A DNA stretch of 64,000 nucleotides from Pseudomonas pudica. GTDB lineage: Bacteria; Pseudomonadota; Gammaproteobacteria; Pseudomonadales; Pseudomonadaceae. The stretch covers positions 16,015-80,014 of the forward strand of contig NZ_JADLJS010000024.1 in the NCBI RefSeq assembly GCF_015680405.1. Reading direction: 5' to 3'. A program made the translations under genes and the position numbers. The stretch's first letter is position 1. Every line of letters starts with the position of its first letter. Of the stretch, positions 8,231 to 15,463 are shown piece by piece. The notes below the pieces were generated by a model. That model had not been told where the DNA came from and searched no databases. It worked only from the letters and a program-made list of their open reading frames with translations.

Positions 8231-10012
8231 TTAGCGGTCCACGTCAGCCATAACGAAGTCGATACTGCCCAGGTACGCAATGAGGTCGGCGACCATGCTG
8301 CCTTTGATCACCGAAGGGATCTGCTGCAGGTGCGGGTAGCTCGGGGTACGGATCCGGGTGCGGTAGCTCATGGTGCCGCCATCGCTCGTCAGGTAGTAAC
8401 TGTTGATGCCCTTGGTCGCCTCGATCATCTGGAACGACTCGTTGGCCGGCATGACCGGGCCCCACGAGACTTGCAGGAAGTGCGTGATCAGGGTTTCGAT
8501 GTGCTGCAGGGTGCGCTCTTTCGGCGGCGGCGTGGTCAGCGGATGATCCGCCTTGTACGGGCCTTCCGGCATGTTGCGCAGGCACTGGTCGATGATGCGG
8601 ATACTCTGGCGCATCTCCTCGACACGGACCATGCAGCGATCGTAGGCATCGCCGTTGTGGGCCAGCGGTACTTCGAACTCGAAGTTCTCGTAGCCGGAGT
8701 AGGGCCGGGCTTTGCGTAGGTCGAAGTCGCAACCGGTGGCACGCAGGCCGGCACCGGTGGTACCCCAGGCCAGCGCTTCCTTGGTGTTGTACGCAGCAAC
8801 GCCGATGGTACGGCCCTTGAGGATGCTGTTCTGCAGGGCGGCCTTTTCGTACTCGTCGAGGCGCTTGGGCAGCCATTCGACGAAGTCCTTGACCAGCTTG
8901 TCCCAGCCGCGCGGCAGGTCGTGGGCGACGCCACCGATGCGGTACCAGGCCGGGTGCAGGCGGAAACCGGTAATCGCTTCGATCACGGTGTAGGCGCGCT
9001 GGCGGTCGGTGAAGGTGAAGAACACCGGGGTCATGGCGCCGACGTCCTGGATGTAGGTACCCAGGAACAGCAGGTGGCTGGTGATACGGAAGAACTCGGC
9101 CAGCATCACGCGGATGGTGTCGACCTTCTGTGGCACCTTGATGCCGGCCAGCTTCTCGACCGCGAGCACGTACGGCAGGTTGTTCATCACCCCGCCGAGA
9201 TAGTCGATACGGTCGGTGTAGGGGATGAAGCTGTGCCAGGATTGGCGTTCGGCCATTTTCTCGGCGCCACGGTGGTGGTAGCCGATGTCCGGTACGCAGT
9301 CGACGATCTCTTCGCCGTCCAGCTGCAGGACAATACGGAAGGCACCGTGCGCGGAAGGGTGGTTGGGGCCGAGGTTGAGGAACATGTAGTCCTCGTTCGC
9401 GCCCTGGCGCTTCATGCCCCAGGCTTCCGGGTTGAAGCGTGCCGATTCCTCTTCAAGCTGCTGCTTGGCCAGGGTCAGGCTGTAGGGATCGAACTCGGTG
9501 GCGCGGGCCGGGTAGTCCTTGCGCAGAGGGTGGCCTTCCCAGGTGGGCGGCATCATGATGCGGCTGAGGTGCGGGTGGCCGGCAAAGTCGATGCCGAACA
9601 TGTCCCAGACTTCGCGCTCGTACCAGTTGGCGTTCGGCCAGATACCGGTCACGGTCGGCAGGTTCAGATCGCCTTCGCTGAGCGACACCTTGATCATCAC
9701 ATCGCTGTTACGCTCGATCGACAGCAGGTGGTAGAACACGCTGAAGTCGGCGGCTGGCAGGCCGCGACGCTGGGTGCGCAGGCGCTCGTCGACGCCGTGC
9801 AGGTCGTACAGCATGCTGTACGGTTTGGCCACGCCGCGCAGGAAGCTGAGCACTTCCTTGAGCTGCTCGCGCTTGACCCACAGCACGGGCATGCCGGTGC
9901 GGGTTTCCTGGGCGACGAATGCTTCGGCGCCAAAACGGTTATGCAGTTCGACGACCACATCCTGGTCGTCAGCCTTGTAGGGCGGAATGAAAATAGCGTT
10001 GTCCGCTGTCAT
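8231..10012 (-). CDS. nuoC: NADH-quinone oxidoreductase fused subunit C/D
   Basis: Fusion protein (NuoCD), 593 residues, as in E. coli and Pseudomonas. The N-terminal part of about 190 residues is NuoC (30-kDa-like, with YEREVWDMFGIDFAGHP and RKDYP). The rest is NuoD (49-kDa-like), starting around LNLGPNHPSAHG and containing DIGYHHRGAEK and YTDRIDYL. NuoD forms the quinone cavity with NuoB; its Cys/His positions are vestigial of the hydrogenase ancestor. It lies 78 bases downstream of nuoB. Confidence 0.98.
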   Translation of the reverse strand: MTADNAIFIPPYKADDQDVVVELHNRFGAEAFVAQETRTGMPVLWVKREQLKEVLSFLRGVAKPYSMLYDLHGVDERLRTQRRGLPAADFSVFYHLLSIERNSDVMIKVSLSEGDLNLPTVTGIWPNANWYEREVWDMFGIDFAGHPHLSRIMMPPTWEGHPLRKDYPARATEFDPYSLTLAKQQLEEESARFNPEAWGMKRQGANEDYMFLNLGPNHPSAHGAFRIVLQLDGEEIVDCVPDIGYHHRGAEKMAERQSWHSFIPYTDRIDYLGGVMNNLPYVLAVEKLAGIKVPQKVDTIRVMLAEFFRITSHLLFLGTYIQDVGAMTPVFFTFTDRQRAYTVIEAITGFRLHPAWYRIGGVAHDLPRGWDKLVKDFVEWLPKRLDEYEKAALQNSILKGRTIGVAAYNTKEALAWGTTGAGLRATGCDFDLRKARPYSGYENFEFEVPLAHNGDAYDRCMVRVEEMRQSIRIIDQCLRNMPEGPYKADHPLTTPPPKERTLQHIETLITHFLQVSWGPVMPANESFQMIEATKGINSYYLTSDGGTMSYRTRIRTPSYPHLQQIPSVIKGSMVADLIAYLGSIDFVMADVDR

Positions 10013-10052
10013 GGTCTCGGTCGCTTTGGGTCAACGTTAAGAATGAAGCCAG

Positions 10053-10079
10053 GCCGCCGGCTCCAGGGGAGCGGGCGGC
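10053..10079 (-). other. Strong hairpin in nuoB-nuoCD spacer
   Basis: A 12-bp inverted repeat with one mismatch and a 3-base loop (gccgccggctcc agg ggagcgggcggc) fills much of the 78-base gap. No T-run follows on either strand, so a full terminator is unlikely. It may stabilise or process the polycistronic mRNA (inference). Confidence 0.4.
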
Positions 10080-10090
10080 AGGTAGCTGGA

Positions 10091-10768
10091 TCAGACTTCG
10101 TCGGGGCTGCGCAGGTTGGTTACTGCAATGCGCTGCTCACGACGCAGGTCTTTCTGGGCTGGCATCTCGGCACGGTAAATACCTTGATCACCAACAACCC
10201 AGGAAAGCGGGCGTCGTTCTTGGCCGATCGACTCCTGCAGCAGCATCAAGCCTTGCAGGAAAGCCTCAGGGCGTGGCGGGCAGCCAGGCACATAGACGTC
10301 CACGGGGAGGAACTTGTCGACCCCCTGAACGACCGAGTAGATGTCGTACATGCCGCCGGAGTTGGCGCACGAACCCATGGAGATGACCCATTTCGGTTCG
10401 AGCATCTGCTCGTACAGGCGCTGGATGATCGGCGCCATTTTGACGAAGCAGGTACCGGCGATGACCATGAAGTCGGCCTGACGCGGCGAGGCCCGGATGA
10501 CTTCGGCGCCGAAGCGGGCGATGTCGTGGGGTGCCGTGAAGGCCGTGGTCATTTCCACGTAGCAGCAGGACAGGCCGAAGTTGTACGGCCAGAGGGAGTT
10601 CTTGCGACCCCAGTTGACCGCGCCACGCAGCACATCTTCAAGCTTGCCCATGAAGATGTTCTTGTGGACCTGGTCCTCCAGCAGTTGGTCGGTGACGGTT
10701 TCCCGTTCACCGACCGGGTACTGCTCGTTGGGCGCATCCGGATCGATTCTGGTGAGATTGTATTGCAT
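10091..10768 (-). CDS. nuoB: NADH-quinone oxidoreductase subunit B
   Basis: Carries the terminal [4Fe-4S] cluster N2 that reduces quinone; 225 residues. Cluster ligands seen: the adjacent Cys68-Cys69 (GLSCCYVEM), Cys134 (SMGSCANSGG) and Cys163 (VPGCPPRPE). The sequence is of the E. coli/Pseudomonas subtype (AGTCFVKMAPIIQRLYEQM). It starts 9 bases after the nuoA stop. Confidence 0.98.
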   Translation of the reverse strand: MQYNLTRIDPDAPNEQYPVGERETVTDQLLEDQVHKNIFMGKLEDVLRGAVNWGRKNSLWPYNFGLSCCYVEMTTAFTAPHDIARFGAEVIRASPRQADFMVIAGTCFVKMAPIIQRLYEQMLEPKWVISMGSCANSGGMYDIYSVVQGVDKFLPVDVYVPGCPPRPEAFLQGLMLLQESIGQERRPLSWVVGDQGIYRAEMPAQKDLRREQRIAVTNLRSPDEV

Positions 10769-10777
10769 GCCAAAGCC

Positions 10778-11191
10778 TCATTGTTTCAGCTTCGCTTGCC
10801 GCTTGCGGCGACCTTCGGGAGCCCAATCAAGTGCCCCGACGCGCCATAGGTAGACAAGACCAGCCAACAGAATTGCTATGAAAACGAGTGCTTCGACGAA
10901 TCCGGTCCAGCCGCTTTCGCGGACGGACACAGACCATGCAAAGAGAAAGAGGGCTTCGATATCGAAGATCACGAACAGCATCGCGACCAGATAGAATTTG
11001 GCGGACAGGCGCAGGCGGGCGCTGCCGACGGGCAGCATGCCGGATTCGAAGGGTTCGTTCTTGGCGCGACCCCAGGCCTTGCTACCGAGCAGGCTGGACA
11101 GGCCGAGCATGAAGGCGCACAGGCCGACGACACCTAGGAGGAAGATGGCAAAGCCCCAGTTGTGGGCGATGAGTCCTGCCGAATCGGACAT
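10778..11191 (-). CDS. nuoA: NADH-quinone oxidoreductase subunit A
   Basis: First gene of the complex I operon; 137 residues with three transmembrane helices, the conserved KNEPFESGMLPVGSARLRLS loop and the FDIEALFLFAW helix. An upstream in-frame codon at 11263 would add 24 residues, but the ATG at 11191 begins the usual family N-terminus (MSDSAGLIAHNWGF) and follows an AAGGAT ribosome site. The operon promoter must lie in the non-coding stretch 11192-11574. Confidence 0.96.
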   Translation of the reverse strand: MSDSAGLIAHNWGFAIFLLGVVGLCAFMLGLSSLLGSKAWGRAKNEPFESGMLPVGSARLRLSAKFYLVAMLFVIFDIEALFLFAWSVSVRESGWTGFVEALVFIAILLAGLVYLWRVGALDWAPEGRRKRQAKLKQ

Positions 11192-11302
11192 GCTAGAGAT
11201 CCTTATACAGAGACCCAGCTCTGCAGTCTGAAATAAGTGTAGAGCGGCGACCTGGTGTCGCACATGCAGTGACCAAATGTCGCAGCTGAATCAATCGCGC
11301 TG

Positions 11303-11331
11303 ATTTTATGGGTAAACCCCGTGCAAGTAAA
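11303..11331 (-). promoter_or_regulatory. Candidate sigma70 promoter for the nuo operon
   Basis: Reading the minus strand, TTTACT (11331-11326) and TAAAAT (11308-11303) are separated by 17 bases, giving a fair -35/-10 pair about 110 bases upstream of nuoA. The surrounding 11192-11574 stretch is clearly more AT-rich than its neighbours and holds no convincing gene, fitting a promoter region. Other promoters in it are possible. Confidence 0.3.
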
Positions 11332-11466
11332 ATTTCTGTCGCAAAATTATTCGTAGGATTAAGTACAAAACCTGCGTCTAACTGGCTGAAAGCCTTGATA
11401 TTCGGGCATTGCGCGCGTTTTTGTTAATTATGTTTCTTGCGGCGGGTAACGAATTGCAAGTTTCGT

Positions 11467-11485
11467 AATGATAATTAATATCATT
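11467..11485. promoter_or_regulatory. Fur-box-like inverted repeat upstream of nuo
   Basis: The 19-bp sequence aatgataattaatatcatt has perfect 7-base outer arms. Its core TGATAAT-T-AATATCA matches the Fur 7-1-7 consensus (TGATAAT-n-ATTATCA) at all but one defined base. It lies 276 bases upstream of the nuoA start in the non-coding nuoA-yhhN gap. The target could be the nuo operon or an unrecognised small RNA; no PrrF-like RNA was recognised. Confidence 0.4.
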
Positions 11486-11574
11486 TGGCCTGAGACCTGA
11501 TATTTCTTCTGTTCTGCGCCTTGTAAAGTTCATCTGGCGATTCCCTCTACTTGCAAATGTGAAAAACGTCTGTT

Positions 11575-12237
11575 CTAGCACCGTTCGACACCGCTCGTAC
11601 CGCTCTGGGTCAATTCTTTATCGATTGAGTGATGACTGGCTGATGAAGCGATCGCCCACTGGCCGAGCCAGTAGGTGAGGATGATCAGGTACGGCGCGGC
11701 GGCGAACGGGCTGACGAAGCGGTCGATACCGATCAGGCTGTCGGAGAGCACGAACAGGCAGGCGCCGAGCGCGGCGAGCCCGCCACAGGCCAGGGCGCGC
11801 CAGAGCATGGCGCTGATGGCCAAGGCATAGAGCACGACCGGGATCAGTAGCGGGCCGAGACCGTGGCTGACCAGCACGCCGAGCAGAGTGATGCCGGTGA
11901 TGGCGCTCAGCAGCAGTGCGGGCAGGGCTGGGCGCAGGGTCTGGCTGCAATAGGCGCGCAGGTAAGCCAGGTGGGCGCAGAGGAAGGCGGCCAGGCTAAA
12001 CACGAACAGGTCAGCGGGGATGGCCAGCAGGATGTCGCCGAGTACCGAGAATGCCAGGCCTAGGGTGATCCAGCGGCGATAAGGTTTGTCGGGAGCACTG
12101 CGCAGCCAGGCGATCAGGGCCAGTACCGGGATCGGTTTGGCCAGCAGGGCGAGCAGGGGGTTGTCGCTGGCCAGTGCATATATATAGAAGGCGGCGGCGA
12201 CCAGGGCGATTGTGGTCAGGTGGCTTGGACGGGGCAT
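11575..12237 (-). CDS. YhhN/TMEM86-family membrane protein (lysoplasmalogenase-like)
   Basis: Polytopic inner-membrane protein, 220 residues, about eight hydrophobic helices. It matches the YhhN family, whose animal member TMEM86 is a lysoplasmalogenase; the bacterial role is less certain. Conserved polar motifs within helices include LGLAFSVLGDILLAIP and FVLSDSLIGIDRF, which supply the family Asp residues. The start is the ATG at 12237, 7 bases after AAGGA; an upstream in-frame start at 12270 lacks such a site. Monocistronic by context. Confidence 0.75.
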   Translation of the reverse strand: MPRPSHLTTIALVAAAFYIYALASDNPLLALLAKPIPVLALIAWLRSAPDKPYRRWITLGLAFSVLGDILLAIPADLFVFSLAAFLCAHLAYLRAYCSQTLRPALPALLLSAITGITLLGVLVSHGLGPLLIPVVLYALAISAMLWRALACGGLAALGACLFVLSDSLIGIDRFVSPFAAAPYLIILTYWLGQWAIASSASHHSIDKELTQSGTSGVERC

Positions 12238-12414
12238 GGACGGTCCTTGCTGCTGGGCTGCCACAAGCATAGACCTGATTGTGATCCTGATGATGATCTC
12301 GATGCATGAGCTTGAGGTACTGCGGGCTTTGCTTGAGTCTGCATTGATTCAGGTGCAGATGCCTGCTGAGCCTCGGACATTGCACTGAGGCTTGAATGAG
12401 GTGTTGTCTGGGCG

Positions 12415-12447
12415 GGCCTCTTCGCGGGTAAACCCGCTCCCACAGGA
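12415..12447 (+). repeat. Single REP element, cctcttcgcgg family
   Basis: One copy of the P. putida-type REP palindrome (gggcctcttcgcgggtaaacccgctcccacagg) in the yhhN-aceA gap. The same core recurs at 18710, 21499 and 23330, there as inverted pairs; this one is unpaired. Confidence 0.85.
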
Positions 12448-12517
12448 TCACCACAGTCTTCAACACTTGCACAGTCTCTGTGGAATTGAAGGGTTACGTT
12501 CGCGAACTGAATTGCTT

Positions 12518-12634
12518 TGTAGGAGCGGCCTTGTGTCGCGAAAGGGCCGCAGAGCGGCCCCGGGATTTAAGCATCGAGGCAAAAAATGCTGGGGCTGCTT
12601 TGCAGCCCTTTCGCGACACAAGGCCGCTCCTACA
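12518..12634. repeat. Inverted pair of REP elements, tgtcgcgaaag family
   Basis: Two head-to-head copies of tgtaggagcggccttgtgtcgcgaaagggc (first copy) and its reverse complement (12605-12634), a REP type different in core from the cctcttcgcgg family. Between them lies an extra gccgcagagcggcc palindrome. It sits between two minus-strand genes and downstream of the aceA terminator. Apart from these repeats the 12238-12672 stretch shows no gene. Confidence 0.8.
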
Positions 12635-12672
12635 GGTTCGGTGTATTCCTGATAGGTGTGGTACAGACCAAA

Positions 12673-12712
12673 AAGAAAGGCCCGGGGCTTCAGCAAGCCC
12701 CGGGCCTTTCTT
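12673..12712 (-). terminator. Rho-independent terminator of aceA
   Basis: An 18-19 bp near-perfect GC-rich stem (aaagaaaggcccggggctt / aagccccgggcctttctt) with a 4-base loop begins 16 bases past the aceA stop. On the minus strand the stem ends in CTTTCTTTTT, giving the T-tract. Confidence 0.92.
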
Positions 12713-12728
12713 CAACAGCAACCCACTA

Positions 12729-14054
12729 TCAGTGGAACTGCTCTTCCTCGGTCGAACCGGTCAGTGCAGTCACCGACGATGCGCCACCCTGGATCACGGT
12801 GGTCATGTCGTCGAAATAGCCAGTGCCCACTTCCTGCTGGTGCGCCACGAAGGTGTAGCCTTTGTTGGCGTCAGCGAATTCCTGCTCCTGCAGCTTCACG
12901 TAGGCGGTCATGTCGTTGCGGGCGTAGTCGTGCGCCAGGTTGAACATGCCGTGCCACATGTTGTGGATGCCGGCCAGGGTGATGAACTGGTGCTTGTAGC
13001 CCATTGCCGACAGCTCGCGCTGGAACTTGGCGATGGTCGCGTCGTCCAGGTTCTTCTTCCAGTTGAAGGAAGGCGAGCAGTTGTACGACAGGATCTGGTC
13101 CGGGTACTCCTTCTTGATCGCTTCGGCGAAGCGGCGGGCTTCGTCCAGGTCCGGCTTGGCGGTTTCGCACCAGATCAGGTCGGCGTACGGTGCGTAGGCC
13201 AGGCCACGAGCGATAGCCTGGTCGAGGCCGGCGCGTACCTTGTAGAAGCCTTCACGGGTGCGCTCGCCAATCACGAACGGCTGGTCGTACGGGTCGCAGT
13301 CGCTGGTCAGCAGGTCGGCGGCGTTGGCGTCGGTACGGGCCAAAATGATGGTCGGCACGCCCGATACGTCAGCTGCCAGGCGCGCGGCCACCAGCTTTTG
13401 CACGGCTTCCTGGGTCGGTACCAGCACCTTGCCACCCATGTGGCCGCATTTTTTCACCGAGGCCAGCTGGTCTTCGAAGTGCACGCCGGCGGCGCCTGCT
13501 TCGATCATGTTCTTCATCAGCTCATAGGCGTTGAGTACGCCACCGAAACCGGCTTCGGCGTCGGCCACGATCGGTGCGAAGTAGTCGATGTAGCCATCGT
13601 CGCCCGGGTTCTTGCCGGCTTTCCACTGGATCTGGTCGGCGCGGCGGAAGGCGTTGTTGATGCGCTTGACCACGGTCGGTACCGAGTCGACCGGGTACAG
13701 CGACTGGTCAGGGTACATGGACTCGGCCGAGTTGTTGTCGGCGGCAACCTGCCAGCCGGACAGGTAGATGGCCTGGATGCCGGCCTTTACCTGCTGCACT
13801 GCCTGGCCGCCGGTCAGGGCGCCCATGCAGTTGACGAAATCTTTTTCTGGGCGGAAGGACGGGTGGGCACCTTCGGTGACCAGCTTCCACAGTTTTTCTG
13901 CACCCAGGCGGGCCAGGGTGTGCTCCGGCTGCAGGGAGCCACGCAGGCGAACGACATCAGCGGCGGTGTAGGTACGGGTCACGCCTTTCCAGCGCGGGTT
14001 CTCGGCCCAGTCTTTCTCGAGGGCTGCAATTTGCTGTTCGCGTGTCAGTGCCAT
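12729..14054 (-). CDS. aceA: Isocitrate lyase
   Basis: First enzyme of the glyoxylate shunt; cleaves isocitrate to glyoxylate and succinate, needed for growth on acetate and fatty acids. 441 residues, of the short E. coli-like class. The catalytic KKCGHMGGK loop is at residues 201-209. Also seen: the WQVAADNN and SMYPDQSLYP active-site segments and NCSPSFNW. Stand-alone gene with its own terminator and a long leader; malate synthase and aceK are not adjacent. Confidence 0.97.
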   Translation of the reverse strand: MALTREQQIAALEKDWAENPRWKGVTRTYTAADVVRLRGSLQPEHTLARLGAEKLWKLVTEGAHPSFRPEKDFVNCMGALTGGQAVQQVKAGIQAIYLSGWQVAADNNSAESMYPDQSLYPVDSVPTVVKRINNAFRRADQIQWKAGKNPGDDGYIDYFAPIVADAEAGFGGVLNAYELMKNMIEAGAAGVHFEDQLASVKKCGHMGGKVLVPTQEAVQKLVAARLAADVSGVPTIILARTDANAADLLTSDCDPYDQPFVIGERTREGFYKVRAGLDQAIARGLAYAPYADLIWCETAKPDLDEARRFAEAIKKEYPDQILSYNCSPSFNWKKNLDDATIAKFQRELSAMGYKHQFITLAGIHNMWHGMFNLAHDYARNDMTAYVKLQEQEFADANKGYTFVAHQQEVGTGYFDDMTTVIQGGASSVTALTGSTEEEQFH

Positions 14055-14414
14055 GGAAATAAACCTCGTCGCATCGATCTTGGGGTAATTGTGCTGATGC
14101 TCGGAGCAGATCAGGAGCTGGCGGCTGTCCTGTTCGCAGGAGTGCGGCGGCGAACGCGAAGGCTCGAAGGGGAAGGGTGTGCAGGCTGGGCGAAAGGGTG
14201 CTCCGGCAGGTCGGCTCGTGGTTGCCTTGCTGCGGTGCTACGCGATTGCCGTTACTGCGGTGATGCGCTTCCGTCCCTCGGGACAACTTCTTCGTTGCAG
14301 TCGCAATCCCGTCGAACCGCCTTGTGGGCCGTATAGACACGAGACGCCTCCAGGGGTGGGAGGAGCGCGCCTCGAAGGCCCTTGCCAGGGCCCCTGATTA
14401 GCGGGAGCGAGGCC

Positions 14415-14444
14415 ATCATGCCCTTGGGAAAAAGACCCTGTCAA
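14415..14444 (-). promoter_or_regulatory. Candidate aceA promoter
   Basis: On the minus strand a perfect TTGACA (14444-14439) is followed after 18 bases by CATGAT (14420-14415, 4 of 6 matches to TATAAT). If used, transcription would start near 14405 and give an untranslated leader of about 350 bases before the aceA ATG at 14054. No other gene is seen in 14055-14543. Confidence 0.4.
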
Positions 14445-14508
14445 ATGTTTTGTAGTGGTTTTTTTCACTTACTACATCTTTGGTCTAATGCGACTTGGCA
14501 GTCAGTTT

Positions 14509-14531
14509 CAAGGCCTTTGGTCGAGGCCTTG
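14509..14531. other. Hairpin 3' of the mini-secretin gene
   Basis: Perfect 8-bp inverted repeat (caaggcct ttggtcg aggccttg) starting 13 bases past the stop codon of the upstream minus-strand gene. No T-run follows, so it is at best a weak terminator. Confidence 0.35.
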
Positions 14532-14543
14532 AATTGCCTGGGA

Positions 14544-15278
14544 TCAGTCGAGAAGGTCGACTTTGACACGCAAAGTCATGTTTTCACCCCGTTGGGTGCT
14601 GTAACTATGGCTTGACGCGCTACGGTCGGCTTGACTCTGCTGGTTGTAGCCCGCCAGGGTGATCCATTCTCCGAGCTTGCCGGTGATTGTCGTGTCGGTA
14701 CTTTGCACTTTCACTACATCAGCACGTTCCTGGCTGATGCGATCATTATTGGTGCTTATTTGCAGACGAACCGTGTCACCACTCAAGGTGGGGGTGACAT
14801 AGAAACCCTGGGTCACGTTGCGGTATTCGGTGTTGCTCTGGATGCGTCCGTAGCCGTCGGTGCTGGTGCTGGTGATCGGGATGCTCTGGCCAACCTGGAT
14901 CAGCGCCGGCTGGCCTTCGCTGGCCTGAATCTGCTGCAGGCCGCCGTCACGGTTGCTGGTGCCGTAGTGGATGACACGTGCGTTGCCACGGTTGTCCTGG
15001 AAGTTGCTGTCGTTGTTGTCGACGCTGATCAGCAGGCGCTTGGGTGCGGTGTCCAGCTGTTGCAGCAGGGTGCGCAGGTCGTCGATGCGCTCGGGGCTGG
15101 CGTTGACGATCAGCTTGTTCTCGAAGGCGCTGACCGTGCCATCCTTGCCAATGAACGCCTGGGCGGCGGGCAGCAGTTCGGCGCTGCTGCGGTGTTGTAG
15201 CGGCAATACCTCGGTGGCGGCCTGGGCGGTGAGGCTGGCGGCCAGCAGCAAGGCGGCGAATAGGGGGCGTAGCGGCAT
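14544..15278 (-). CDS. Small secretin-like (NolW-domain) exported protein
   Basis: 244 residues with a clear signal peptide (MPLRPLFAALLLAASLTAQA). The mature part begins like secretin N1/NolW domains (LPLQHRSSAELLPAAQAFIG.DGTVSAFENKLIVNASPERIDDLRTLLQQLD) and ends with secretin-core-like strands (GQSIPIT, TPTLSGDTVRLQIS, GKLGEWITLAG). It lacks the length for a full 500-700 residue secretin, so it is unlikely to form a large pore alone. Start 15278 chosen for GGAG spacing; ATG 15284 is also possible. Divergent from the subtilase gene 185 bases away. Role unknown. Confidence 0.6.
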   Translation of the reverse strand: MPLRPLFAALLLAASLTAQAATEVLPLQHRSSAELLPAAQAFIGKDGTVSAFENKLIVNASPERIDDLRTLLQQLDTAPKRLLISVDNNDSNFQDNRGNARVIHYGTSNRDGGLQQIQASEGQPALIQVGQSIPITSTSTDGYGRIQSNTEYRNVTQGFYVTPTLSGDTVRLQISTNNDRISQERADVVKVQSTDTTITGKLGEWITLAGYNQQSQADRSASSHSYSTQRGENMTLRVKVDLLD

Positions 15279-15463
15279 GTCCATGATCTCCGCAGGTGGA
15301 ATGGACATGATGGCAAATTTACTGACTTCCTGCCGGGTCTGGATCATGTCGATGATGGGGAAGTGGCTACCAAAGCACCTGGGGCGAGACGGCTGTCCGC
15401 CATGGCTGAACCTTTGATCTTTCCCGTCAGTCGCATTCACAGGGAGTGAGTGGGGCTGATGGC

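Noticed and set aside
11378..11581. 67-codon frame in the nuoA-yhhN gap
   Set aside because: Atypical composition, no ribosome site, overlaps the Fur-like site; more likely regulatory DNA.
12480..14336. 618-codon plus-strand frame opposite aceA and its flanks
   Set aside because: Antisense of isocitrate lyase extended through REP and leader DNA.
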